Positions 39,798 through 51,072 of a stretch of DNA of 64,000 nt are shown here, in pieces (position 1 is the first letter of the stretch; every line of letters begins with the position of its first letter). The stretch is taken from positions 38,876-102,875 of the forward strand of contig CAVRHV010000002.1 of the NCBI GenBank assembly GCA_963721075.1, given 5' to 3'. This stretch comes from DATFVA01 sp963721075 (GTDB lineage: Bacteria; Bacteroidota; Ignavibacteria; Ignavibacteriales; Ignavibacteriaceae). The notes beneath the pieces are model-generated. The model searched no databases. It saw only the letters and a list, made by a program, of their open reading frames with translations, and was not told the origin of the DNA. Both the position numbers and the translations under genes were made by a program.

Positions 39798-42730
39798 ATG
39801 AAAAATAAGATCCTTTACCTCTTTTTTCTAATTTTAATTTTTTCCTTCCTGAATGTATCCGCGCAGGTAACGTTTCAGTCAGATACCGGAAGTGTGGCTT
39901 CCGGGTTTGTATTAAATACTGATAATTTTACCAGGACAACTTCAATTCAGAATCCAAAAAATCTTGTAATGGAAAATGAATTTGAGATCGAAGGGACTCC
40001 CAGAATTCTTCCTTACAATAATGAACCGGTCAATTCTGTTAACCTTGAAGATCAAAATACAACATCTCAGGTACGTGCAACAGGAAATAATCCAATACTG
40101 CTTAATCAATTTCCCGGAATATCAATGACGAATTATACTCCGCCGGATCCTAATATGGCTGTCGGACCTGATCATATCGTAGCGCTTGTAAACAGTATGT
40201 TTGAAATTTGGGATAAAGAGGGAAATCTTCTCAAATCTATAGATGCCAATCAATGGTTTGGTCCATTGTACTCTAGTGTTAATGCAGGAGATCCTCAAAT
40301 TATTTATGACCATTATAGCAATAGATGGGTGATGGTCTGGCATCGTGCAACTGACATGGCCCCATCTTTTCTTTATACAGCAGTCTCTGATGACGATAAT
40401 CCTTTAGGTGTTTGGTATGCCTGGGCAACTCCTGGAGATTATAACGGAAATACCAGCACTAGTTATTGGGCTGATTATCCTCATATTGGCTATGACTCAC
40501 AAGCCATTTATATTACATCCAATCAGTTTTCTAGAGGAGCAGGTTCACCTTATTCCAGAATAAGGATCATACCAAAAACCGAATTATATTCATCGACAGG
40601 AGGGGCTTTACATTATACAGATTTCTGGAATATTTCACTTCCCGGTAATTCGAATAAGGTATTTAGCCTAGCTCCAACAGTTACTTCCGGGAATACCTCA
40701 GCTTATTATCTTATAAATGCACCTTCATTTGGTGGTAATGTGCTCTCTCTCTACAAAATTTCTAATCCTGTGACTTCACCTACCTTGACCGGAACAAATG
40801 TTTTTGTGTCGACTTATTATCCTGCTCCAGATGCGAATCAATTGGGAGGTGGAACTCCATTGATCGAATCAAATGATGCTCGAATTTCGGAAAGAGCTTA
40901 TTTCCGGAATGATACACTTTGGGCTGTTCACTTAATAAGAAACCCTAATGCGACCACTCATTCAGCCATTTCTTATTACCAGATTGATGTTAATACCAGC
41001 TCAGTTTTAAAGGACATTACCATAGGGTCACCCGATTATTATTATGAATTCCCGGCCCTCACCGTTGATAAAGACGGAAATGTATGTTTGACATACAGCC
41101 GTTCAAGTGATAACGAATATATGGGTGCTTTCTATTCTGTCTTAGCAAATGGAGATACAAGCGGATACAGCGGCAGTTTTCCTTTGAAAGAAGGTAGAGG
41201 AAATTATGTAGTTAATCTGGGAGGCGATCAAAATAGGTGGGGTGATTACATGGGTATTTATCTTGATCCGATAGATCAGAATAAATTTTGGGTTTTTACA
41301 GAATATGCGTCTGCCACAAATACGTGGGGAACATGGATAGGCGGAATAAGAACCACTCCTTTCGATGGTACCCATTTGCTTTCAGATGCAGATTCCCTTG
41401 ATTTCAGGAATGTTGAAGTGGGAACGAGTAGTGAAACTCTGCAGATTGGTATGGTTAATTACGGTGCTGATGATGTTGTGATCACCGATATTCCTTCGGA
41501 TCTTGGTCCTTTTCATATGTTAAATAATTTATCACTTCCCGATTACATTAAGTACATATGATTCACTGACTCTTCAATACAGTTTTCAGCCCACAGCTGC
41601 AGGACCATATTCTGCAGAGAATTGACTATTAGCAGCAATGCCAGCGGATTTCAGGAATATTCCGATAAAGGGAAGAGGATATGAAATAAATCCTGCTGTT
41701 AAGGATAATTTCTATGCTGTATCCGGCAATATAAACGGAGGTAGTTTATATACTATCAATACACTGAAACCGGGGCCGGAATATTGATTGGCAGTGCAAT
41801 TATGATGATATCAATGTATTCAAATCTTTAACCATAGATCCTCATATCGGTATAATGTATGGATTGACAAATATTTCGGGTAATGCAGTAATATCGAGGA
41901 TAAATTCGGCAATTAGGCGATGCATATGACATTATATCGCTTGCCATGTAACAGATATGCATGCAATAGCTTTTGATACCTCCGGAACTCTTTATGGAAT
42001 TCAGAAAATCGGAGAAATTTATACTATTGATTTATCCACAGGAGCTCGTATACTTATACAGGTGCCGCAGATGTAATGCTATTAACTCTGCAGCATTTGA
42101 TCCTGACAACAAATACTACTTTATGCTACGCCTTATGTGATTAATAGGTAATAATAAAGACAGAATCTACACAATCGATCCTGACAACCGGTGACATCCA
42201 CATAATCGGAAATACCAGGCCTTAATATTATACCAACGATCTTGCATTTGATCCTCCGGAAATATGTACGGAGTAATCGGATCAGCAGGCCAGAGTAATG
42301 ATTTCATAAGCATTGATAAAACAACCGGTACAGGAACAATTATTGGTTCAATTAACTATCCGAATATAACTGGTCTGGCTTATTCGACTTACAGGAATTA
42401 CTGGATGTGGAACCTGCGGATAAACCACAGATGCCGAAAGATTACAGTCTCAAACAAAATTATCCGAATCCTTTCAATCCTTCTACAAAGATAGAATATA
42501 CTCTTCCGGTTGCTGCAAGTGTTAAAGTTGTAATTTACAATCTTCTCGGTGAGGTTGTAGATGTACTTATAAATTCACAGCAGAACGCAGGAATTCATAC
42601 TGTAGTTTGGAATTCTGAGGACTCGCATGGGAATAAAGTCGGAAGCGGAGTTTATTTCTATGAACTTAAGGCAAATAGTTCTAATGGATCAGATTTCACC
42701 CAGGTAAGAAAAATGATCCTTTTGAAATAA
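39798..42730 (+). CDS. T9SS-secreted protein; many frameshifts after 41561
   Basis: The first 587 residues (39798-41561) are intact, with a signal peptide (residues 1-22) and a beta-rich body that shares DPNMAVGPDHIVALVNSMFEIWDK with propeller-like secreted proteins. Downstream, fragments of one continuing protein can be read in changing frames: PYSAE, IPIKGRGYEINPAVKDNFYA, YTIDLSTG, AAFDPDNKYYF, YTIDP-TGDIHIIGNT, and from 42407 an intact T9SS sorting domain (QNYPNPFNPSTKIEYTLP to VRKMILLK). The middle thus resembles DUF4394-like 'TIDxxTG' repeats. At least six indels fall within about 700 bp. The protein is probably a cell-surface or released T9SS cargo of unknown function. Confidence 0.7.
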
Positions 42731-42755
42731 TCTTTTTTATCAGATATTCATTTCA

Positions 42756-42790
42756 GAAAGCCGGAATCATAACCGGCTTTCTTTTGTTTT
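42756..42790 (+). terminator. Rho-independent terminator after the T9SS cargo gene
   Basis: GAAAGCCGG (42756-42764) pairs perfectly with CCGGCTTTC (42773-42781) over an 8-base loop and is followed by TTTTGTTTT. Confidence 0.85.
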
Positions 42791-42889
42791 AAAGGATATT
42801 CTCCTGAAGAACTTAATTTTATATACCATTCATATTAATTATATTACCAGATTCAATTTCAGATCAGCTAATCAGAGAGCGGAGAAAGT

Positions 42890-45459
42890 ATGCATAAATT
42901 TCTTGGTACTTATAATGTAGTACCGTCACTTCCTGAGAATCTTGAAAAACTCAGGGAGGTGGCTTATAATTTACACTGGACATGGCATTCAGACTCAAGA
43001 GAACTTTTCAGAAGACTCGACAGAGAATTATGGGACGAAACCAATCATAATCCTGTTATGATTCTTGGCAATGTGAGCCAGGAACGTCTTGAGGAAGTTT
43101 CCCATGATGACGGATTTATTTCTCACCTTCAGCGTGTATACAATAAACTCCAGGAATATCTTAATGAGAAGACCTGGTACCAGAAGAATTATAATTTTAC
43201 ATCTTCGTTCAACATAATATATTTTTCTGCTGAATTCGGATTAACCGAATCACTGCAAACATATTCCGGAGGACTCGGAGTTTTGGCGGGCGATCATTTG
43301 AAGGCTGCCAGCGACCTCGGCGTTCCCCTGATAGGGATGGGACTTCTTTATAAAGAGGGTTATTTTCAGCAGTATCTGAACTCTGACGGCTGGCAGCACG
43401 AAAGGTACGAGATAAATGATTTTGATAACCTGCCTATGGAACTTGTCAGGAATGAAAAAAATGATCCTCTAACATTGTCAGTGTCGTTTGCCAGCAGGGA
43501 GGTATTTTTCCAGGTATGGAGAATTAAAATTGGAAGGAACCCGCTTTATCTGCTCGATACGAATGTTATGATGAACTCCGAGGATGACAGGATCATTACA
43601 AGAACCCTGTACGGCGGGAATGTCGAAACCAGGATTGAACAGGAAATTATTCTTGGAATTGGTGGAATAAGAACTCTGCACGCGCTTGGGATCAGACCAA
43701 TGGTGTGCCATATGAATGAAGGGACATTCAGCATTTCTTTCACTCGAAAGGATCAGATACCTTATCCAAAATGAAGGTTTAACTTATACTGAAGCTAAAG
43801 AGATCGGCTATTCGTCAAATATTTTCACAACACATACCCCTGTACCAGCAGGAATAGATGTCTTTGCAAATGAATTGGTTGAAAAATACCTCGGCAATTA
43901 TTACAGGAATGAATTAAAGATTTCTGATAAAGAATTTTATTCGCTCGGGACCATATACAGAGATAAAGAATCAAGTGTTTTTAATATGGCCCATCTTGCT
44001 ATGAACACTGCCGGTTATATAAATGGTGTTAGTAAGCTTCATGGGAAAGTTTCCAAAAAGATGTGGGTTAGCGGGTTCAGAGATGTCCCGTTCAATGAAA
44101 TACCCAATAGGAAGTATTACAAATGGTGTTCATATCCGTTCGCATATTTCGAAAGAAATGGAAGAACTGCTTGTTCAATACATTGGAGAAAAATGGCTTG
44201 AAAATCCCGCCTCTCCAAGCCTCTGGCAAAGAATAGATAAGATACCGGATGAAGAACTCTGGAGAACTCATGAAAGAAGACGCGAAAGGTTAGTTGCGTT
44301 TGCACGCAGGAGACTTATTAAGCAGGTTAAGTCAAGAGGAGGCAGTCAGTCGGAAGTTACTACGGCCTCAGAAGTTCTTGATCCGACAGCATTAACAATT
44401 GGATTTGCAAGACGTTTTGCAACCTATAAAAGAGCTACACTTTTATTCAGGAATCTCGAAAGGCTCAATCAGATACTGAGTAACCGTAATCTTCCGGTTC
44501 AGTTTATAATAGCCGGGAAAGCTCACCCTAAAGATGAAGAAGGTAAGAAACTTATACAGGATATTTGCGAAATCTCAAAAGATGATGCTTTCAGACGGAA
44601 AATCGTTTTTATTGAAAATTATGATATAAATGTAGCTCATTACCTGGTTGAAGGATGCGATGTATGGCTTAATACACCGCGGCGTCCACTGGAAGCCAGC
44701 GGCACTTCCGGTATGAAGGTGATAGCTAACGGAGGTCTGAACTTCAGCGTTCTGGACGGATGGTGGGATGAGGGTTTTGATCCTGAGGTGGGATGGAAAA
44801 TCGGTAATGGTGAAGAATATACCGATCCTGATTATCAGGATGAACTTGAATCGCGTCAGTTGTACAATACACTTGAAACTCAAATCATTCCCTTATTCTA
44901 TTCAAGAGGTGAGGACGGACTGCCGCGCGAATGGATTCAGAAGGTAAAACAATCTATGAAGAAACTTGGACCATACTTCAATACCCACCGTATGGTACAG
45001 GAATATTTTGAGAATTATTATAAAGCTGCAGTAGAGAAGCGCCAGATCTTCGCTGAAAAGAAATGGAATAATGCAAAAGAACTTGCTGCATGGAAAGAAA
45101 AAATGCATAATAACTGGGGTAATATAAGACTTGTCGACCTCGTTAATCCGGATAACTCCAAATCGGTTTTCGTAGGCGAGGAATTATCCATATCTGCTGA
45201 ACTATCGCTGGGTGAACTTACGCCACAGGATGTGGAGGTGCAGGTTTATTATGGACCGGTTGACCAGCAGGATAATCCGGAATATAATGCTACAATTGTA
45301 CTTAAATCTGAAGGCCGTAAAACCAAGGCAGGTAATTATAAATATAGCGGAAGTATAACCACGAGACGATCCGGACAGCAGGGCTTTACGATTCGAGTAC
45401 TTCCAATGCATTCTTTACTGATAAATCCATTTGAGATGGGATTAGTTTATTGGGCATGA
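42890..45459 (+). CDS. glgP: Alpha-glucan (glycogen) phosphorylase, two frameshifts
   Basis: Three frames join into about 855 residues. One extra G in GGG at 43721-43723 restores VCHMNEGHSAFLSLER, and one extra A at 44106-44107 restores FNEIPIGSITNGVH. The N-terminus (VVPSLPENLEKLREVAYNLHWTWH) is the DUF3417-type start of the short alpha-glucan phosphorylases (GT35). EFGLTESLQTYSGGLGVLAGDHLKAASDLG and PRRPLEASGTSGMKVIANGG, which is near the pyridoxal-phosphate lysine, are typical. It phosphorolyses glycogen or maltodextrin to glucose-1-phosphate. It lies alone, bounded by a terminator upstream and a convergent gene downstream. Confidence 0.92.
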
Positions 45460-45515
45460 TCGGATAGGTTTGACTTAAATTATAAAGAATTGCATTTTGT
45501 GGAATAACAGATCTT

Positions 45516-46689
45516 CTACGAAGATTTCCCCTTCGCCTCATCAATTATTTTCTCAAATAATGCGGGCAGATCATTGAAGTTGCTCTGACTAAGATAATCT
45601 TTAATGTTCGGTTGGAAATCAATATTCTTTTCTGAACTGAAATAACGGATTATCCCTGCTGTCAAACTTTCTTTGTCATCGGGCTCTATAATAATTCCGG
45701 TATAATTATCTTTTACAAATTCGCTTAGTCCTCCAACTCTTGCAGCGATTACCGGTTTCCCGAAACTGTAGGACACATTAAGGACCGCGCTCTGGGTTGC
45801 GCTCCTGTAGGGCAGGGCAGTAACATCAGCAGCAGAATAATATTTTGCAACCTCTTCATTTGGCACAAATTTGTTAATCAACAAGACATTATTTTTTAAG
45901 CCGAGCCTTTCAATCCGGCTAATATATGCGGAAACATCATCATAGAATTCACCTACGATCAGAAGTTTAAGTTCAGGGATTTGCTGGATGGCTTCCGGCA
46001 AGGCATCGATCAGAATATCCAATCCTTTGTATTTACGAACGTATCCGAAGAACAAAATCACTTTATCATTTTCCGAAAGATGCAGTTCCTTTCCTGCTCT
46101 TTTCCCTGCTGTAGTCTTCACCGGTAATATAACAGTCGAACGGAGGCAGAGAAGAACGGTATATTTTTCTTCCGTGAGATATTTTTTCAAGATCCTTTGC
46201 AACCACTTCTGATAGCGCAAGAAAACTATCAGCATTGTTTAATCCCAGTTTAGTCAGAAAACTATCCACAAATCTCGACTCATGTGAAATGAAATTCTCT
46301 GTGATAAACAATATTTTCCCCCTGTAGTGACTTTTTAGTAAAAGGGAGATAGTATAATGGCAGGGCCCAAAAAAAGGCTGCCACCAGTCGAATACAATAA
46401 GATCGGCCTTTTCCTCTTTTATTCTTCGGGCAGACTTTATCCAGTTAACCGGCGATATAGAATTAATTATTCTCTCATTCGGTACTTTTATCGAAGTGAC
46501 TTTGCTTTCATCATATTGTGTGGTTCCCGGGAAAAGGAAGTCCGGATAAAGGAGAGTATAGTTAAATATTTTTACGTCAAATTTCCTGCTAAGGGTATTA
46601 AAAAGGTATGAAACATAGGTGGCCGGACCTCCTCTGTATGGGTAGGCAGGTCCGACAATAACAATCTTTTTCCGGGAAATTTCTTTCAT
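45516..46689 (-). CDS. GT4-family glycosyltransferase, frameshifted near 46135
   Basis: Two minus-strand frames join near 46131-46140 (LPPFD then VILPVKTT), again a +1 shift, to give about 390 residues. The N-terminal GT-B half has IVIVGPAYPYRGGPATYVSYL. The C-terminal half has ILFFGYVRKYKGLDILIDALP, LLIVGEFYDD and the nucleotide-sugar site ADVTALPYRSATQSAVLNVSYSFGKPVIAARVGGLSEFV. It transfers a sugar from a nucleotide donor to an unknown acceptor, perhaps for surface polysaccharide. It follows the ATPase gene by 73 bp on the same strand, but no functional link is evident. Confidence 0.85.
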
Positions 46690-46690
46690 G

Positions 46691-46712
46691 CTAAATGATA
46701 TTATTCATTTAG
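46691..46712. repeat. Perfect inverted repeat at the glycosyltransferase start
   Basis: CTAAATGA (46691-46698) and TCATTTAG (46705-46712) flank a 6-base loop directly upstream of the minus-strand start at 46689. No T run follows on either strand, so it is more likely an operator or 5' leader hairpin than a terminator. Confidence 0.4.
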
Positions 46713-46762
46713 CTGAAGTTACATAAAAAAGGAATTACGAAAAAATAAACTGAGTAACTGAG

Positions 46763-48278
46763 TTAACGATAAAAATCAGTATCATCATCCGGCATGTCGT
46801 CTTCATCTTCAGCAGACATAGTAAACATAGAACTCAGCATATCCTTAAATTGTATTCCTTTTTCCATTCGGAATTTACTCAAAAGTGAGAACTCAGTTAA
46901 TCCGTGAAGAACAAATTCCATCATCAGCAGGTGATGCTCTTTATCAGCATCCGGGAAATATTTTTTTACAATATTTGAAAGCCCGGGTACTTTATTTAAA
47001 ACTGCTTCGTACTCTTTTTCATCCAGTTCGTTGAGGATATCGACATAGTTTCCTTTATTAAACCAGTTAGTGATCTCCTGGTATATATTCGTGTTTTGCG
47101 ATTTCTTAATTTTATCCGGAGTAGGGAAGTACTCGGCAAAAATACTTCTCACAGCCTTGCTTATAAGAATATGCGCAACTTTCGACGGACCTTCCTGCTC
47201 ACCCTCATATACTAATTCAATCTTGCCTGTAATTGAAGGAATTACGCCATACAGATCGGAGACCCTGGCAAAAGTGTCTGATTCCTTGTTGATGATCGCT
47301 CTTCTTTCCGCTGTGCTTATGAGATTCTCGTAGGCCGAGATTGTAAGTCGGGCTGATACTCCGCTTTTGGCATCTATATACTCACTTTGCCGTGCCTCAA
47401 AAGCTATTTGTTCAACAAGGTCCTTCAACAGATCGTGAATATGAACAACGTTTTTCTGCTGATCAGAGGATCTTGCTTCCTGTTCCGTTATTGATCTCGA
47501 TATCTGAATTGATTTTGGATAGTGAGTAAGAATCTGGCTGTCAATTCTATCCTTTAATGGAGTGACGATAGAACCGCGATTAGTATAATCTTCGGGATTA
47601 GCGGTAAATACAAATTGTATATCAAGCGGAAGTCTTACCTTGAATCCACGAATCTGAATATCATTCTCCTGCAGAATATTGAAAAGTGCAACCTGTATCC
47701 TTGCCTGCAGATCCGGAAGCTCATTGATCACGAATATTCCGCGGTGCGATCTGGGGATCAAACCAAAATGAATTACTCTCTCATCTGAATAAGGGAGCTT
47801 TAATGCCGCAGCTTTAATAGGATCTACATCTCCGATCAGATCAGCTACTGAAACATCAGGAGTTGCAAGTTTTTCTGTGTACCGTCTCAGAACGGTGAAG
47901 CCAGCCGATCTTTGTATTGTCACCTTCTTTCTTTACCAGTTCCCGGGTTACGTTTGAAATGGGGTTAAAAGGATCTTCATTAAGATCACTTTCCTTTACA
48001 ACAGGAATATATTCATCGAGCAGGTTTATCAGCAGACGTGCTATTTTTGTTTTTGCCTGGCCGCGCAGACCGAGAAGAATAATATTGTGTCGTGAAAGGA
48101 CAGCGGTCTGTATATCCGGAATTACCGTTTCTTCGTAACCTATAATTCCCTCAAACGGATTCTCTCCTTTCTGGAGCGAACAAATAAGATTTTCTCTCAG
48201 CTCATTTTTAATTGATCGGGTCTTGTAGCCACTCTTTTTAAGTTCTCCAAGCGTAGATATTGAAACTAAATCCATCAA
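46763..48278 (-). CDS. MoxR/ChlI-like AAA+ ATPase, frameshifted near 47885
   Basis: Two minus-strand frames join by removing one base near 47885, giving GWLHRSERYTEKLATPDVSVADLIGDVDP and about 504 residues. Walker A is GLRGQAKTK (about residue 69). The Walker B region reads GIFVINELPDL, with N-E in place of the usual D-E; as far as I recall this is normal for this chelatase-like subfamily. FTANPEDYTNRG and ITPLKDRIDSQI are the pre-sensor regions. The C-terminal 200 residues are helical and end in an acidic tail. With the VWA protein encoded 34 bp upstream it should form a MoxR-VWA chaperone or metal-insertion pair. No chlH/cobN-type large subunit is nearby. Confidence 0.88.
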
Positions 48279-48312
48279 AACTCCTGTTTTGTTATAAAAT
48301 GAAGGCAGAAAA

Positions 48313-49410
48313 TCATCTCATCCTGCGTCTTCGGTTCCTGATGTAATCCTCAAAAATATATTCTCCGAGTCCGGTAAGACTGCTGTAAAATGCACGGCCT
48401 TTATTTATAGATGTGAATTCTCTTATGAATTGCTGAAGGTAAGGATCCCGGGCTATCATAAATGTAGTAATTGTGATACCGAATTTGCGGCATCTCGCTG
48501 CCTGGTCAAGCGTTTTATTAACAATCTTTCTGTCTAATCCAAAACTGTTTTTATAGTACCGTGCACCCTCTTTCAGACAGGTTGGTTTGCCGTCAGTGAT
48601 CATAAAAATTTGTTTATTAGAAGTCTTTCTCCTTCTAAGAATATTAAGCGCCAGATCAATACCGGCTACTGTGTTAGTATGATAAGGGCCAACCTGCAGG
48701 TATGGAATATCTTTTATAGCAATCGGCCAGGCATCGTTTCCAAATACTATGATATCAAGTGTGTCTTTCGGATATTTTGTTGTTATGAGTTCCGAAAGAG
48801 CCATTGCAACTTTTTTAGCGGGAGTGATTCTGTCTTCTCCGTATAATATCATCGAATGTGAGATGTCAATCATTAGTACGGTTGAGGTTAGTGCTTTAAA
48901 ATCCTTTTCCTCCACTTCAAGGTCATCTTCAGTCAGTTTGAAGTCATCAATACCATGATTTATCTGAGAATTCTTTATCGAATTCGTAACATCAATCTGG
49001 TCCATTGTATCGCCGAAACTGAACTCACGCCTGTCGGAGGTCAGTTCATCCCCGCTGCCCGAGTATGGGGTTCTATGATTTCCACGTTTGGATTTTTTCA
49101 GTTTTCCAAAAATTTCTTCAAGCGACTGCTTACGAATCGACTGTTCGCTCTTTGCAGTAATCACATAAATATTTTTATCCGAATCCTCCTCGATATAGTT
49201 CTTATCTTTGAGTTCATCTATAAAATCGCCCATACCATAGTTATTATTGGTAAGATTATATTTCTTATCAAGTTCATTCATCCAGTCCAGGGCCTCGCTT
49301 ACGTCACCGGATGTAATTGTCAGCAGCTGCAAAAATATCTTCAGCAGGTCTTCGAAACGGTTCTCACCGCTGTTTCCCGGAATAAATTCCGTAAATCTGT
49401 GTCCAATCAT
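48313..49410 (-). CDS. VWA-domain protein, partner of the AAA+ ATPase
   Basis: 365 residues. The N-terminal 170 residues are helical and polar (FLQLLTITSGDVSEALDWMNEL). The VWA domain (about residues 175-350) has a complete MIDAS: DISHS near residue 180, a threonine in HTNTVAG, and FMITDGKP. It ends in an arginine-rich tail (RNRRRRMR). VWA proteins of this kind act with MoxR or chelatase-like ATPases on target complexes. It precedes the ATPase gene by 34 bp in transcription order, a likely two-gene operon. No Shine-Dalgarno was seen, as is common in this group. Confidence 0.85.
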   Translation of the reverse strand: MIGHRFTEFIPGNSGENRFEDLLKIFLQLLTITSGDVSEALDWMNELDKKYNLTNNNYGMGDFIDELKDKNYIEEDSDKNIYVITAKSEQSIRKQSLEEIFGKLKKSKRGNHRTPYSGSGDELTSDRREFSFGDTMDQIDVTNSIKNSQINHGIDDFKLTEDDLEVEEKDFKALTSTVLMIDISHSMILYGEDRITPAKKVAMALSELITTKYPKDTLDIIVFGNDAWPIAIKDIPYLQVGPYHTNTVAGIDLALNILRRRKTSNKQIFMITDGKPTCLKEGARYYKNSFGLDRKIVNKTLDQAARCRKFGITITTFMIARDPYLQQFIREFTSINKGRAFYSSLTGLGEYIFEDYIRNRRRRMR

Positions 49411-49497
49411 TGTATTTTTTAGTTTATTAAGCTCGTAGCCCTAATTTGTGGACTAAAGTTAAGTAATGCAAGGAAAATATTTCAGGTTTACTTCAAA

Positions 49498-50997
49498 TCA
49501 CCTGGATCCGGTGATTTTGCGTATCATACTAAGCGCGTATACGTTGGTACGTTCGGTTTTGAAAGCAAGTCTGTAGTGCCGCAGGGCAAGTCCCATATTC
49601 CCGTCCCTGTAGTAAGCGTCTGCCAGTCCAATCAGGGGCTTAGCCTGTTCAGGAAAACGGTTTAGAATATATCTAAAATACCTTACTGCGTCGGATATTT
49701 TATTTAGCCCAAGCAAATCGTAACCGAAAAGACATATCTCATTGAGCGAAGTATCATAATAGCCGGATGAATCAACTGAAATTTTTCTGTATTCGCTGAT
49801 AACAGAATCGATGTCAGCCGCCACGTATACTGACATCAATTTGTCTGAGAGCTGAGCTGTAGGAAATTTTTTAGTATTATCAAGAATAATAGAGGCGAGA
49901 TCGAACGCCACATTTCCATTATTTCTATCCCTGACATTGAGCAGATCGACTAAGGCGAGTTTTTCAATGGGATAAATCAGGAGCAGGGAAGTGCCGTCGT
50001 AACCGTCGTGAGCAAAATATTTTCTTCCGGCATTATCTTTCCCCATGCTAAATCCGAGTCCGTAATTGATCAGAGTTCCATTTTTAAGTCTTGCCGGAAC
50101 CAGCATAGAATCCAGAGTTTCCGGTTTTATAAGTCTACCGTCAAGAAGACCAAGTGCAAATCTGAGCAGGTCAACGGAAGTCGACAGAAGGCCTCCGCCG
50201 GGGTATTTGTTACTCAGATCGGCCAGTGGTGCATTTTCAAGTTCTCTGTACCTGTTTCTTTCATACATACCGGCGCGGTTGTGAATTATTCTCTGTTGAT
50301 ATCCGGGAATTGTTAAATTCATCTGCACAGGCTCAAATATATTTTTCTTAAGATACTCTGCAAAAGACTGACCTGATACATTTTCTATTATAGATCCAAG
50401 AAGATTATAACCCAGAGTTGTGTACAAATACTTTGTCCCGGGTTTATATGCCAGCGTATCCTTACTTACTATATCTACAGCGTCTTTAATAGTTGAGTAA
50501 TGTTTCGTATCATCAAACTCGCCCTTATAATAATTGCGTATACCGGCTGTGTGGTTAAGAATCTGGCGCACGGTGAACTTCCACTTCTTTTTAGGAAAAT
50601 AGGGGATATAAGTACGGGCATCGTTATCCAGTTTAATTTTCCCTTTTTCAACCAGCTGCATAATTGCAACCGCGGTAATGGATTTTGATATTGAAGCTAT
50701 TCTGAAAAGCGTACTGTCTGTTACGGGTGAATTGTTTTCAACATCGGCGAGTCCGGAATTTCCAATCCATAGAACCTCTCCGTTCAAGGCCGCACCAGCA
50801 GAGATTCCAGGAATAAGTTTGTTGATCCTGAATTCCTCAAGATACCGACCAAGTGTTTTCTTCAGATCATCTTCTTTTTTCTTAAACGAAGCAGTCCGGA
50901 CTATTTCCTGCTGAGCGAAAAGAACCGGGGGAAAGCAGTAGTAAATAACACACAGCATTAAAAAGGAAGCAATTATGTAGTAACGGTTTCTATTCAT
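49498..50997 (-). CDS. LACTB/class-C beta-lactamase-like serine hydrolase with TPR tail
   Basis: 499 residues. After a signal peptide (residues of about 8-28, ending FAQQ), the serine beta-lactamase-like domain shows SISKSITAVAIMQL, with SxxK (serine at about residue 102). YTTLGYNLLG stands where class C enzymes have YSN. HDGYDGT is the KTG equivalent. The last 120 residues contain TPR-like helices (AVRYFRYILNRFPEQAKPLIGLADAYYRDGNMGLALRHY). It is probably a periplasmic esterase or peptidase acting on peptides or peptidoglycan fragments rather than a resistance enzyme. It is flanked by non-coding gaps of about 90 and 75 bp and is probably monocistronic. Confidence 0.85.
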   Translation of the reverse strand: MNRNRYYIIASFLMLCVIYYCFPPVLFAQQEIVRTASFKKKEDDLKKTLGRYLEEFRINKLIPGISAGAALNGEVLWIGNSGLADVENNSPVTDSTLFRIASISKSITAVAIMQLVEKGKIKLDNDARTYIPYFPKKKWKFTVRQILNHTAGIRNYYKGEFDDTKHYSTIKDAVDIVSKDTLAYKPGTKYLYTTLGYNLLGSIIENVSGQSFAEYLKKNIFEPVQMNLTIPGYQQRIIHNRAGMYERNRYRELENAPLADLSNKYPGGGLLSTSVDLLRFALGLLDGRLIKPETLDSMLVPARLKNGTLINYGLGFSMGKDNAGRKYFAHDGYDGTSLLLIYPIEKLALVDLLNVRDRNNGNVAFDLASIILDNTKKFPTAQLSDKLMSVYVAADIDSVISEYRKISVDSSGYYDTSLNEICLFGYDLLGLNKISDAVRYFRYILNRFPEQAKPLIGLADAYYRDGNMGLALRHYRLAFKTERTNVYALSMIRKITGSR

Positions 50998-51029
50998 TTA
51001 AATAAGAAATGAAAATATGGATGGTAATA

Positions 51030-51065
51030 TAAGAAGGAAAAGGGATTGAGATCACTCAATCCCTT
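51030..51065 (-). terminator. Rho-independent terminator of tig-clpP
   Basis: AAGGGATTGAG (51040-51050) and CTCAATCCCTT (51055-51065) form a perfect 11-bp stem with a 4-base loop. Read on the minus strand it is followed by TTTTCCTTCTT. It lies 8 bp beyond the clpP stop. Confidence 0.8.
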
Positions 51066-51072
51066 ATGAAAT

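Noticed and set aside
45511..45525. ATCTTC-TAC-GAAGAT hairpin between convergent glgP and glycosyltransferase genes
   Set aside because: It lies partly inside the glycosyltransferase end and no T run follows on either strand, so it is not a convincing terminator.
48955..49422. 155-residue plus-strand frame
   Set aside because: It is antisense to the VWA gene, whose MIDAS motif and length are convincing.
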